From NCBI GenBank assembly GCA_025464025.1, contig JAODBP010000109.1, forward strand, positions 1 to 36,740: DNA of 36,740 nucleotides, given 5' to 3'. Shown here piece after piece: positions 17,554 through 26,489 of this stretch (within the stretch, counting starts at the first letter, position 1; every line of letters starts with the position of its first letter). The notes beneath the pieces are model-generated. The model had not been told where the DNA came from, did no database searches, and worked only from the letters and a program-made list of their open reading frames with translations. The translations under genes were made by a program, and so were the position numbers. Source of the stretch: Actinomycetes bacterium. GTDB taxonomy: Bacteria > Actinomycetota > Acidimicrobiia > Acidimicrobiales > CADCSY01.

Positions 17554-18273
17554 ATGCCCGGCGACCGTCGGCTGCGGATCCTCGCCATGCTCGTCGGCGA
17601 GGCCGCGCCCGGGCTCGAGACGGCGCGGCTGTGCCAGGTCTGCGCCGATGTGGTCGGGGTGACCGGTGCCGGGATCGCCCTCATGGCGGGCGACGTCCCA
17701 CAGGGATCGGTGTGCGCGGCCGACGACGTCAGCGCCGTGTTCGACCGGCTCCAGTTCGACCTCGGTGAGGGCCCGTCGGTCGACGCCCACCGCCTCGGCC
17801 GACCGGTGCTCGAGCCCGACCTGCTCGGCACCCGGGCACCTCGTTGGTTCGCGCTCACCGGGCCCGCGGTCGGGGCCGGGGTGCGAGCCGTCTTCGCCTT
17901 CCCGCTCCGGGTCGGCGCCATCCGGCTGGGCGCCCTGCACCTCTACCGCGATCGGCCCGGCCCGCTCGACGACGAGCAGCACGCCGACGCCCTCGTCATG
18001 GCCGACATCGCCGCCGAGGTCGTGCTCCTGCTCCAGTCCGAGGCGCCGCCCGGCCGCCTGGCCGCCGAGCTCGAGGCCGGCGGCGACTTCCCCTACCTGG
18101 TGCACCAGGCCTCCGGCATGGTCGCCGCCCAGCTCGACGTGACCGTCGGCCAGGCGCTGATCCGCCTCCGCGCCCACGCTTTCGGCAACGAGCTGCTGCT
18201 CGGCGACGTCGCCGCCGACGTCGTCAACCGCCGGCTCCGCTTCCACCCCGACGACGACCTGGAGATGACATGA
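17554..18273 (+). CDS. GAF-ANTAR domain protein, copy 1
   Basis: A 239-residue protein with a GAF domain at about 15-165 (ALMAGDVPQG...LHLYRDRPG) and a C-terminal ANTAR-like domain at about 180-232 (QASGMVAAQLDVTVGQALIRLRAHAFG). ANTAR domains bind hairpins in RNA and can prevent premature transcription termination; the GAF domain senses a small ligand or redox state. The ANTAR part departs somewhat from consensus compared with the neighbouring copy. Start ATG 17554 lies four bases after the stop of the short leader ORF, with no ribosome-binding site of its own. A second GAF-ANTAR gene follows 76 bases downstream. The upstream gap 17301-17511 contains a CCGTGT/ACACGG inverted repeat (17426-17448) of unknown role. 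Confidence 0.85.
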   Translation: MPGDRRLRILAMLVGEAAPGLETARLCQVCADVVGVTGAGIALMAGDVPQGSVCAADDVSAVFDRLQFDLGEGPSVDAHRLGRPVLEPDLLGTRAPRWFALTGPAVGAGVRAVFAFPLRVGAIRLGALHLYRDRPGPLDDEQHADALVMADIAAEVVLLLQSEAPPGRLAAELEAGGDFPYLVHQASGMVAAQLDVTVGQALIRLRAHAFGNELLLGDVAADVVNRRLRFHPDDDLEMT

Positions 18274-18349
18274 GCCGAGCACCGGACCCGGGCGTAGCAT
18301 CAGCGGGGCGGCACCGCCCATGTTCGGACCCGCGGTGACTGGAGATCCG

Positions 18350-19069
18350 ATGCCCAGAGAGACCCTGCTCGTCCGCACGTTGGTCGAGCTGGCCGACACC
18401 CTGGTCGACGACTTCGACGTGGTCGAGCTGTTGAGCCGGGTGACCGACCGTTGCGTCGACGTCCTCGACATCGCGGCGGCGGGGATCATGCTCGCCGCGC
18501 CCGACGGCGAGCTGCGGGTGATGGCGTCGTCGAGCGAGGCCATGCGGGTGCTCGAGCTGTTCGAGCTCCAAGCCCAGGAGGGCCCCTGCCTCGACTGCCA
18601 CCGCACCGGCGAGGCGGTGCTGAACCAGGACCTGGCCGCCGCCAACGGGCGCTGGCCCCGGTTCACCGCCGAGGCGCTCACCGCCGGCTTCGGCTCGGTG
18701 CACGCCCTCCCCATGCGGCTCCGCGGCGCAGTGATCGGCGCGCTCAACCTGTTCCAGGTCGATGTCGGCGAGCTGCGCCGGGCCGACATCGACGCCGCCC
18801 AGGCGCTCGCCGACATCGCCACCATCGCCATCCTCCAGCACCGCGCCGTCCACGAGGCGCAGGTCATCAACGAGCAGCTCCAGCAGGCGCTCAACAGCCG
18901 CATCGTGATCGAGCAGGCGAAGGGGATGGTGGCCGAGCGCCGCGGCATCGACATGGAGAGCGCCTTCGGCGTCCTCCGCGACCACGCCCGGCGCCACAAC
19001 GTGCGCCTGGCCGACCTGGCCGCCGACGTCATCATCGGCACCGTCAACGCCACGACCCTCGACGTCTGA
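18350..19069 (+). CDS. GAF-ANTAR domain protein, copy 2
   Basis: A 239-residue protein, with GAF at about 20-165 and a textbook ANTAR domain at about 175-232 (VIEQAKGMVAERRGIDMESA, ADLAADVI). I choose ATG 18350 because GGAG at 18341-18344 sits five bases upstream; ATG 18320 would add ten residues. The GAF domain contains AQEGPCLDCHRTGEAVLNQD, whose two cysteines (C-L-D-C) could bind metal or respond to redox; this is a common feature of the actinobacterial family. It is the second of a tandem pair and converges on the flavoprotein gene with an 18-base gap. Its RNA targets are not visible in the window. Confidence 0.9.
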   Translation: MPRETLLVRTLVELADTLVDDFDVVELLSRVTDRCVDVLDIAAAGIMLAAPDGELRVMASSSEAMRVLELFELQAQEGPCLDCHRTGEAVLNQDLAAANGRWPRFTAEALTAGFGSVHALPMRLRGAVIGALNLFQVDVGELRRADIDAAQALADIATIAILQHRAVHEAQVINEQLQQALNSRIVIEQAKGMVAERRGIDMESAFGVLRDHARRHNVRLADLAADVIIGTVNATTLDV

Positions 19070-19087
19070 GGGCGGCGGCAACGCCGC

Positions 19088-20711
19088 TCAGCCGCTCCCG
19101 AGCCGCTCGTGGATGGCGCGGATGGCGCTGGAGCCCTCGCCGACCGCAGCGGCCACCCGCTTCATCGATCCGGCGCGGCAGTCCCCGGCGGCGAACACGC
19201 CCGGCACGCTCGTCTCGAACGGCAGGGGGACCGGCCCGCCGGCGTGCGGGAGGTCGCGATCGGTGAGTACGAAGCCGTGGTCGTCGCGCTCGACGGGCTC
19301 CGGGAGCCACGCCACGTCGGGCTCGGCGCCGATGAAGCAGAACACGCTGGTGCACGACAGGACGTCGCGCCCGACGAGGGTGACCTCGGCGAGGTGGCCG
19401 TCGGCCCCGCGGACGGCCGTGATCTCGGTGCGGGTGCGGACGTCGATGGCCGGGTGGGCGCCGATGCGGCTGAGCAGGTAGCGCGACATCGTCGCGCCCA
19501 TGTCGGCGCCGCGCACGGCCATCGTCACCCGGGCGCCGGCCCCGGCGAGGAAGAGGGCGGCCTGGCCCGCGGAGTTGCCGGCGCCCACCACGACCACCTG
19601 CTGGTCGGCGCAGCCGCGGGCCTCGAGGGGCGTGGCGGCGAAGTAGATGCCGCGACCCTCGAGCTCGGCGGCACCGTCGACCTCGAGCCGGCGATACCGG
19701 GCGCCGGTGGCGATGAGCACCGACCGCGTCGGGATCTCGCTGCCGTCGGCCAGGGTGAGGACGAAGAAGCCGTGCTCGGCTCGAAGGCCCGCCACCCTGC
19801 ACGGGGCGTTGATGCGGGCGCCGAAGCGCTGGGCCTGGAGCATGGCCCGGGCCGCCAGCTCGTCGCCGGAGATGCCGGCCGGGAAGCCGAGGTAGTTCTC
19901 GATGCGGGTGCTGGTGCCGGCCTGGCCGCCGGCGGCGTCGCCGTCGAGCACCACCACGTCGAGCCCCTCGGACGCGCCGTACACGCCGGCGGCCAGGCCG
20001 GCCGGGCCGGCCCCGACGACCACCAGGTCGAACGTGCGGCCGGGCAGCGGCCGGTAGGTCAGTCCGAGGCGGGCGGCCAGCTCGCCCGGCGTGGGCCGGC
20101 GGAGGACGAGCGTCGGCAGCACGACGATCGGTGCGTCGTCGTGGCGGGCCCCGTGGGCGGCGAGGAGGGCGTCACCGTCGGGCACGCCCTCGAGGTCGGT
20201 CCACGTGTGGGGCAGGCGGTTGCGGCTGACGTACTGGCGGAGGGCGAGCGCCTCGGACGAGTAGCGCGACCCGATCAGCTCGAGCGTGCGGGCACCCTCC
20301 CCCGACTGGAGCACGCCCCGGCGGGCGACGAGGGCGGCGACGATGCGCTCGGCCAGGTCGGTCTCCACGGCGAGGAGCGTCCGGAAGGCGTCGGGGTCGA
20401 CGCGGACGACCCGGCCATCGGTCCGCATCCGCGCCGTGAGGTACGGGCGCTGACCGGTGAGCAGGCTGAGCTCACCGAGGAAGCGCCCGGCCCCGTGCGT
20501 GGTGATCGGCACGTCGTCCCCGTCGATCGTGCGGCGGGAGATCTCGGCCTCGCCCTCGAGGACGACGATGAAGTCGTACGCGTCGTCGCCGGCGGCGGAA
20601 CAGCACCTCGCCGGCCGCCACCACCTGTTCGGTGCCGTAGGCAGCGAGGGCGGCGAGCTGGGGTCCATCGAGGGTCGGGAAGGCGGTCTCGTCCACCGGC
20701 GCGTCGGCCAC
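19088..20711 (-). CDS. cNMP-binding / thioredoxin-reductase-like flavoprotein with an apparent frameshift
   Basis: The C-terminal part is a thioredoxin-reductase-like FAD/NAD(P) oxidoreductase: VVVGAGPAGLAAGVYGASEG, GGQAGTSTRIENYLGFP, VVVVGAGNSAGQAALFLAG and GVFAAGDCR. The usual redox CxxC is missing, its place being FAATPLEARG, as in a known actinobacterial group. Before it comes a glutaredoxin-like segment (YVSRNRLPHTWTDLEG) and a cNMP-binding domain (IVVLEGEAEISRR...GELSLLTGQ). The first 36 or so residues are in another frame: ATG 20711 gives MADAPVDETAFPTLDGPQLA and then EVLFR, after which one extra base in the GCC/CGC run at about 20588-20598 breaks the frame. Removing one base there gives a continuous protein (LFR-AGDDAYDF). 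A sequencing error, a real mutation or a programmed shift are all possible. Confidence 0.82.
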
Positions 20712-20799
20712 GTCGCCATCATGGCGCGCGGCCAGGCCTCAGATGCCGGCCACCCCGACCGATCGGCCCTGCAGGACGCCCCCTCACGGACGAGGAGCC

Positions 20800-22905
20800 A
20801 TGGGCACGAACGGATCGATCGACACCGGCGCGGCGACAGTTGGACGGCCCGCGCCCGTCGGACACCACCCGGCCTACCAGGGCAGCCTCCCCGAGCTGGT
20901 CCTCGCCCGCATCGCCCGCATCAGCCGGGACGGCGTCGCCGTCGCCCGGGCCAACCGCATCGAGTGGGTCAACGAGTCGCTGGCCGGCCTCCTCGGCGCC
21001 CCGCCCGCCTCGCTGCTGGGCCGGCGCCTCACCGACCTGGCCGTCGACGACCTCGAGACCGACCTCCCCGTCGACCTCGCCTTCCTCTGCCAGGGGGAGG
21101 GTGGCACGGTGACCGTCACCGCCGAGCGTCCCGACGCCCCGGCGACCTCGCTGGCCGTCGACGCCGTGCGCCTCGAGCGCGACGACGACCAGTGGTGGGT
21201 CCTGACCTTCCGCAGCATCAGCAAGCAGCTCCGCGCCGACGAGGACCTCCGCGCCTCGGAGGCCCAGTTCCGCGCCCTGGCCGCCAACGCCCCGATCGGC
21301 GTGTTCCAATCCGAGCACGGCGTGCGCCTCGGCTACCTCAACCCCCGCTTCGCCGAGCTGTGGGGCCAGGACCCCGACCTGCTCCAGGGCACCGGCTGGC
21401 TCGACCGCATCCACGAGGACGACCGGCCCGAGGTCATCGCCGCCCTGGCCCGCACGCTCGCCGGCGAGGAGGTCACCAACACCTTCCGGGTCGAGCGCAG
21501 CGACACCGACGTGCGCCTCGTGCAGTCGCGGGTCGTGCCGGTCACGCGCGGCGACCGCTCGATCGGGTTCGTCGGCTCGCTGGAGGACGTCACCGACGCC
21601 CGGCGCAACGAGGAGCAGCTCGCCTGGCAGGCCTCCCACGACCCACTCACCGGCCTGGCCAACCGGACCGCCCTGCTCGAGCTGGCCAACCGGGCCCTCG
21701 CCTCGGGCCGGGGCCGCGTCGCCGTGCTGTTCTTCGACCTCGACGACTTCAAGATGGTGAACGACTCGCTCGGGCACGGCGCCGGCGACCGGATGCTGTG
21801 CGAGGTGGGCGAGCGCATGGTCGCCGCCCTCGACCACCGCAGCCTCGTGGCCCGCTTCGGCGGCGACGAGTTCGTCGTGCTGTGCCAGGACGTGCAGTCC
21901 GAGTCCGAGGCGGTGGCCGTGGCCAACGACCTGCTGGCCGAGCTGGCCCAGCCGTTGCACCTCGGTGGGCGGACGATCCGGCCCAGCGCATCGGTCGGCG
22001 TCGTGCTGGCCCGGGGCGGCACGGCCGACTCCCTGCTGCGCGACGCCGACGTCGCCATGTACCAGGCCAAGCACGCCGGCAAGGCCCGGGTGGCCGTGTT
22101 CGACGAGCGAGCCCGGATCCAGCTCCAGCAGCGCCTCGACATCGTCACCGACGTGCGCCACGTGCTCGCCACCGGCGTGCTCCCGGTGGCGTACCAGCCC
22201 CTGGTGTCGACGGTCGACCGCCGCATCGTCGGGGCCGAGGCCCTGCTGCGCTACGTGCACCCGATCCACGGGCCCATCTCGGCGCTCGAGGTCGTGAGCC
22301 TGGCCGAGACCTCAGGGTTCATCGGCGAGCTGGGCGACAACGTCCTGGTGAGCGCGTGCCGGGAACTGGCCGGCTGGCGGCGCGAGCGTGGCGCGGCCGC
22401 CCCGTCCTACGTCGGCGTGAACCTGGCCGCCGTGCAGCTCACCGAGGACGACCTCCTCCCCCGGGTGCTGTCCGTCCTCGACCAGTTCCACCTCGGCCCG
22501 TCCGACCTCTGCCTTGAGCTCACCGAGAGCCAGCTCATGGCCGACGCCAACCAGGCCACCGACGTGCTCACCCGCCTGCACGAGCACGGCATCCGGATCG
22601 CCATCGACGACTTCGGCACCGGCTACTCGTCACTCGCCTACCTCCGGCGCTTCCCGGCCGACGTGGTGAAGCTCGACCGCAGCTTCATCATCGAGGTCAC
22701 CACCGACCGAGCCACCGCCGCCATCGTCGAGGCGGTCGTGACCCTCGCCGGCGCCCTCGACCTCACCGTGGCGGCCGAGGGGGTGGAGCTGCCCGAGCAG
22801 CTCCACCGCGTCACCGAGCTCGGCTGCGGCCTCGTCCAGGGCTACCTCACCGGCCGGCCCACGACGCCCGAGACCTTCCCCCTGGAGGCCCCGTGGCCAT
22901 CGTGA
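20800..22905 (+). CDS. PAS-GGDEF-EAL protein (c-di-GMP turnover)
   Basis: A 701-residue soluble signalling protein from ATG 20800, with GAGGAG ending two bases upstream of the start. A PAS-like domain at about 35-135 (RISRDGVAVARANRIEWVNE) and a second PAS at about 155-270 (FRALAANAPIGVFQSEHG, then DVTDARRNEEQL) precede GGDEF at about 275-435, with RFGGDEFVVLC near residue 353, and EAL at about 450-695, with EALLRYVHP near 479, ELTESQ, DDFGTGYSSLAYL and KLDRSFI. Both active-site signatures are intact. No membrane segments are seen, unlike the larger homologue at 8961. Its stop overlaps the start of the second HDOD gene, so the two are co-translated and probably act together. It is divergent from the flavoprotein gene across an 88-base region. 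Confidence 0.93.
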   Translation: MGTNGSIDTGAATVGRPAPVGHHPAYQGSLPELVLARIARISRDGVAVARANRIEWVNESLAGLLGAPPASLLGRRLTDLAVDDLETDLPVDLAFLCQGEGGTVTVTAERPDAPATSLAVDAVRLERDDDQWWVLTFRSISKQLRADEDLRASEAQFRALAANAPIGVFQSEHGVRLGYLNPRFAELWGQDPDLLQGTGWLDRIHEDDRPEVIAALARTLAGEEVTNTFRVERSDTDVRLVQSRVVPVTRGDRSIGFVGSLEDVTDARRNEEQLAWQASHDPLTGLANRTALLELANRALASGRGRVAVLFFDLDDFKMVNDSLGHGAGDRMLCEVGERMVAALDHRSLVARFGGDEFVVLCQDVQSESEAVAVANDLLAELAQPLHLGGRTIRPSASVGVVLARGGTADSLLRDADVAMYQAKHAGKARVAVFDERARIQLQQRLDIVTDVRHVLATGVLPVAYQPLVSTVDRRIVGAEALLRYVHPIHGPISALEVVSLAETSGFIGELGDNVLVSACRELAGWRRERGAAAPSYVGVNLAAVQLTEDDLLPRVLSVLDQFHLGPSDLCLELTESQLMADANQATDVLTRLHEHGIRIAIDDFGTGYSSLAYLRRFPADVVKLDRSFIIEVTTDRATAAIVEAVVTLAGALDLTVAAEGVELPEQLHRVTELGCGLVQGYLTGRPTTPETFPLEAPWPS

Positions 22906-23750
22906 GCCCGTCGCCGTTCATCGACGTGGAGCAGCTCGTCCGCGACCTCGACTCGCTGCCGGCGCAGCAGGCCGTGGCCGTGCGCGTGCTTCAAGTCAGC
23001 GGCGACCCCCGGTCCTCGGCGTCCGACCTGGCCGGCGCGGTGATGGCCGACCCGGCCATCACGACCCAGGTCATCCGCCTGGCCAACAGCGCCTACTACG
23101 GCCTCTCCGGCCGGGTCGGCACGCTCCCGTTCGCCGTCACCGTCGTTGGCTTCCTCTCGATCCGCAGCGTGGTCGCCGCCTTCGCCGCCGGTGCCCTCGG
23201 GGCCGACGTGCCCATCCCCGACGGGTTCTGGGAGCGGGCCGCGGCGAGCGCCTCGTCGTCGGCCCTCATCGCCCCCCGCGTCGGCGCCCAGCGGGCCGAC
23301 GCCTTCAGCATGGGGCTGCTCCACGAGCTCGGCGACTTCCTCCTCTACCGCGCCTCGTCCGAGGCCCACGCCGAGGTGCACGAGTCGGCCGAGCACTGGG
23401 ACTGCCGCCGCCGGTGCCGGATCGAGCGCGCCCTGTTCGGCCTCGACCACGGGCAGGCGCTCGCCCGCTGCCTCGAGGCGTGGCTGTTCCCGGAGGAGTT
23501 CGTCGAGGCCCTCGACACCCACGGCGAGACGACCCGGGTCGGGCCCGCCCTGTGCCGCGCCCTCACCGGCGGCCAGGCCCTGGGCGCCCTGGCCCTGCGG
23601 CCCGACGAGGAGCGCCGGTCCAGCGCCGACCTGCTCGGCACCCTCACGAGCCGGCTCGAGGTCGGCGGCATCGAGCTGTCGACGGCGTGGCAGCTCTCCC
23701 GCCAGGCCCGCCAGGACGCCGAGACCATCGCCGCCAGCTTCGTCAGCTAG
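22893..23750 (+). CDS. HDOD domain protein, copy 2
   Basis: A 285-residue HDOD protein, paralogous to the one at 16092-16913. The start GTG 22893 lies four bases after GGAGG (22884-22888) and overlaps the preceding GGDEF-EAL gene by 13 bases; GTG 22902 is an alternative four-base overlap. The signature RLANSAYYGLSGRVGTL lies near residues 63-79 and GLLHELGDFLLYR near 140-152. A conserved cysteine-rich segment HWDCRRRCRIE, shared with copy 1 (HWDCKRRCRHE), follows and is unusual for a general HDOD protein; it could be a metal or redox site. Overlap with a cyclic di-GMP enzyme gene suggests a joint signalling role. The gene ends 36 bases before the large palindromic element. Confidence 0.9.
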   Translation: MAIVSPSPFIDVEQLVRDLDSLPAQQAVAVRVLQVSGDPRSSASDLAGAVMADPAITTQVIRLANSAYYGLSGRVGTLPFAVTVVGFLSIRSVVAAFAAGALGADVPIPDGFWERAAASASSSALIAPRVGAQRADAFSMGLLHELGDFLLYRASSEAHAEVHESAEHWDCRRRCRIERALFGLDHGQALARCLEAWLFPEEFVEALDTHGETTRVGPALCRALTGGQALGALALRPDEERRSSADLLGTLTSRLEVGGIELSTAWQLSRQARQDAETIAASFVS

Positions 23751-23785
23751 TTGTACATCCCATCCACGTTCGTCAGGGTGGCTGC

Positions 23786-23970
23786 CGATATCGCCCCGTC
23801 TGCCTCCGCGGAAAGACCAAAGACGCTCCGAGGGGCGGCCCGGGCGCGCCGGACCTGGTGCTTCCCGAACTGGCGACGGATTGTCAACGGTTCTGTTGTC
23901 AATCCATCGCCAGTTCGAGCGCAGGGACTCGGGCGCGCCCACCGTCGTCTCAGGGCGTCCTTGGTCTTTC
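23786..23970. repeat. Palindromic intergenic element, copy A
   Basis: This copy fills most of the convergent junction 23751-24016. From the left it shows CGATATCGCCCC (23786-23797), TCCGCGGA, GACGCTCCGAGGGG (23822-23835), GGGCGCGCCGGACCTG (23842-23857) and GGCGACGGATTG (23872-23883). The same blocks occur at 36610-36708 with nearly the same spacing (36, 20 or 21, and 30 bases). The element folds on itself: a tip stem 23866-23888 with 23895-23917 (21 of 23 pairs, 6-base loop GGTTCT) and an outer stem in which GAAAGACCAA (23811-23820) pairs with TTGGTCTTTC (23961-23970). There is no ORF, T-run or transposase. Its role is unknown. Confidence 0.85.
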
Positions 23971-24016
23971 ACCCCTGGCGAGACCGCCCGAGCTCCTCAG
24001 CTCCGCGGCGGCCTCC

Positions 24017-25372
24017 CTACCGCAGATCCGTCTTCGGGTGGGTCGACAGGAGGAGGGGCCGCCTCGGCTTCTGCGTGAAGTCGAAGTCGTCGCGCAGGTC
24101 GCCGAGCTCGGGCGCGGCGTCGCGGACCGAGGGGCGGGGGTCCCAGCGACCGTCGGTCTTCGGGTCGAGGCGCTGGCTGCCGAGGAAATCGTCCTCGATG
24201 AACTTGGCGTAGGCGTCGAACGACAGCACCTGGTGGTCGACGTAGCCCTTCTTGGCGTACGGGCTGATCACGATGCCGGGCACCCGGAGTCCGTAGCCGT
24301 TGACGTCGACACGGGGCGGCAGGACGTGGTCGTAGAAGCCGCCCCAGTCGTCCCACGCCAGGAAGATCGCCGTCGACCTCCAGTCCGGCCCCTTCATCAC
24401 CGTGTTGACCAGGTGGGTCACGTACGACTGGCCGGCGGTGATCTTGGCCGGCGGGTGCTCGCTCTCGACCTCGTTCGGCACCACCCACGACACGGCCGGC
24501 AGGTGGCCGGTCCGAGCCGCTTGGAGGAAGCTCGTCGTGGGCCGGATGCGGTCGAGCTCGTGGGCCCCTCTCACCGTGTCGAAGTTCGGCAGGGGGTTCC
24601 AGATGCCCGGGGTCTCGGCTGACTGGGGCACGCTCGGACAGCGAACCGCCTCGTCATCCTCGCAGTCGGGCTCGGATCCGGGCGCCACGTAGTAGCCCCA
24701 CGAGACCTTGGCCTGGTCGAGCAGGTAGGTGAGGTCGGTCCAGGCGTACTTCGGCGAGTGCCCGCCCTTGCCGGCCGGGTTGGCGTCGTCGTTCACGCAC
24801 GACGCCGGGGCACCGCGCTTGCGGCACCGGGCCGACCACTCCGACACGAGGTCGAGGTGCTCCGGCAGCGACCACGACGAGCTGGGCTGGAACATCCGGT
24901 CCTGCAGCACGAAGTGCTTGGCGTAGGCCCAGTAGTTCGGGATGTCCCGCCCGTCGTGCCAGCCGAGCACGTCGGGCGTGCCGGTGCGTCCGCACACCGG
25001 GTCGTTGACGTCGACGCAGCCGATCTTGCCGGTCTGGGCCTGGCGCACGAAGCCATCGAGCTTCCCCCGGTCGACGTCGGCCCGCATGGCCGCCGAACCG
25101 TGGGGCCCGCCCCGGCTGGCGTCGGCGGTGTCGTGGTACGGCTTCAGGCACGTGCCCGGCGTCGTCGTCGGGAGGCACAGGTCCTTGGGTAACCCGTCGG
25201 CGCCGGGGAACGTGCCGAAGTAGGAGTCGAAGCTGCGGTTCTCCTGCATGATCACGACGACGTGCTTGATCGGCGTGGTGGCCTCGGTCGCCGAGGCACG
25301 GGCGGCGGGGACGAGCACGGAAGCCGACGCCAGGACGGCCCCGAGGAACCAGAGGGAGCGCACGGCCGACAT
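24017..25372 (-). CDS. Secreted alkaline-phosphoesterase-fold enzyme (phospholipase C / acid phosphatase AcpA type)
   Basis: A 451-residue exported phosphoesterase (PF04185 family). The N-terminus is a Sec-type signal peptide, [20 protein letters not shown], with likely cleavage after ARA near residue 26. The mature enzyme begins with the family signature [20 protein letters not shown] (about 35-54), which carries the metal-binding and catalytic residues at the start of the phosphoesterase fold. Later motifs are [40 protein letters not shown] and [18 protein letters not shown]. Six or so cysteines in the middle (C-L-P...[16 protein letters not shown]...C) suggest disulfides. It may act on phospholipids or other phosphate esters outside the cell. 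It stands alone, leftward, 34 bases upstream of nothing but the sulfotransferase end. Confidence 0.9.
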   Translation of the reverse strand: MSAVRSLWFLGAVLASASVLVPAARASATEATTPIKHVVVIMQENRSFDSYFGTFPGADGLPKDLCLPTTTPGTCLKPYHDTADASRGGPHGSAAMRADVDRGKLDGFVRQAQTGKIGCVDVNDPVCGRTGTPDVLGWHDGRDIPNYWAYAKHFVLQDRMFQPSSSWSLPEHLDLVSEWSARCRKRGAPASCVNDDANPAGKGGHSPKYAWTDLTYLLDQAKVSWGYYVAPGSEPDCEDDEAVRCPSVPQSAETPGIWNPLPNFDTVRGAHELDRIRPTTSFLQAARTGHLPAVSWVVPNEVESEHPPAKITAGQSYVTHLVNTVMKGPDWRSTAIFLAWDDWGGFYDHVLPPRVDVNGYGLRVPGIVISPYAKKGYVDHQVLSFDAYAKFIEDDFLGSQRLDPKTDGRWDPRPSVRDAAPELGDLRDDFDFTQKPRRPLLLSTHPKTDLR

Positions 25373-25406
25373 CGTGCACCCGCCGGGCGACGCGCGGGCA
25401 TCGGGG

Positions 25407-26330
25407 TCAGCCGGCCGGTGACTCCTGCCACGACGACAGGTCGCGGCCGAGCAACCGGGCCAGCTCGTCGACGTCGTCGGCGCACCAGTCGGCGATGCGC
25501 CGGGCCACCTCGGGGTCGATCGCCGGCGCCGGTTCGGAGCTCGCCGCGCTGGCCCGGCCCATGCGGACCTCGGCCAACCGGCCGGCCAGGCGGTTGGGCA
25601 GGACGGCCTTGATCGTCGGCGTCACGCGCCGCACCACGCGGCGGACGAACGGGTTGCTGGGCGCGATCCCCGCCGGGTTGAACCGCTGCGACAGGTCGAA
25701 CGCGAAGTCGTCCTCGACGCCGAGGAACCCGCAGATCCCGGAGAGCGACGCGGCGCGGTCGGCGTTGAAGTCCTCCATCAGGAGCACGTGCAGGTTCTCG
25801 GCGCCGAAGGTCTGCTGGTACCGACGGACCTGCTCGGCGTAGCGACCCAGCCGGACCAGGTGCGTGCGCGTCTGGTACGGCTCGTACCCGGGGCCGGCCC
25901 GCATCTCGGCGTCGACCAGCTCGGCGAACCGGGCGTGGCGCTTTTCGGGCGGGACCTCGGTGGCGTAGGTGAAGTGCGACCACGCCCGGTCGGCCGGGCG
26001 GCGCAGCACGCAGACCACCTGGAGCACGCCGCACACGGCGAGGATCTGGGCGGGCGTCGGCTCGGTGTAGAGGTACAGCGGCGACGCCTCGCCGATGGCC
26101 TTCGTCGCCGCCGTCGGCCGGAAGAGGGCGGAGTACGCCGAGAGCTTCTGGATCGACTTCCGGATGATCGGCGCCTCGGCGATGTGCGGCCGGCCGTCGG
26201 GTCCGAACAGGAAGTGGTTCGGCTCCTTGATCGCGCTCATGCAGAGCTGCGGGTGCTGGCGCAGGTAGTAGTGCAGCGACGTGGTCCCACAGCGCGGGGC
26301 CCCGGCGATGACGAACGTGGGGAGGATCAC
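25407..26330 (-). CDS. Sulfotransferase family protein
   Basis: A 307-residue PAPS-dependent sulfotransferase. The 5'-phosphosulfate loop is [18 protein letters not shown] at about 6-23, and the 3'-phosphate site is [15 protein letters not shown] near 110-124. The remainder, including [40 protein letters not shown] and a basic C-terminal [15 protein letters not shown], fits membrane-linked or heparan-type sulfotransferases. The start is GTG 26330, since the open frame upstream is arginine-rich noise and the family opens with a short strand just before the P-loop. The acceptor is unknown: a lipid, glycan or small metabolite. It is divergent from the NTF2-like gene, with 159 bases between them that show no clear promoter. 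Confidence 0.87.
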   Translation of the reverse strand: MILPTFVIAGAPRCGTTSLHYYLRQHPQLCMSAIKEPNHFLFGPDGRPHIAEAPIIRKSIQKLSAYSALFRPTAATKAIGEASPLYLYTEPTPAQILAVCGVLQVVCVLRRPADRAWSHFTYATEVPPEKRHARFAELVDAEMRAGPGYEPYQTRTHLVRLGRYAEQVRRYQQTFGAENLHVLLMEDFNADRAASLSGICGFLGVEDDFAFDLSQRFNPAGIAPSNPFVRRVVRRVTPTIKAVLPNRLAGRLAEVRMGRASAASSEPAPAIDPEVARRIADWCADDVDELARLLGRDLSSWQESPAG

Positions 26331-26489
26331 GTGGCGACCGCCATGCCCCAGCGTCGCCGAGCAAGCTGGGAAGAACCTCGGAGCGAGCCGGCGACCAAGG
26401 CCAAAAGGTAACCCAGGGCCTCGACGGTCTCGACACGGCGAACCTGAAGATCCGGACAACGCCGCGTGTCGGCGGGCCATGCTCTCGGC

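Noticed and set aside
23866..23917. Integron attC or a dif site in the palindromic element
   Set aside because: The GTTRRRY/RYYYAAC core is absent and the arms do not match dif; there is no integrase. The resemblance is only the short inverted arms around a 6-base centre.
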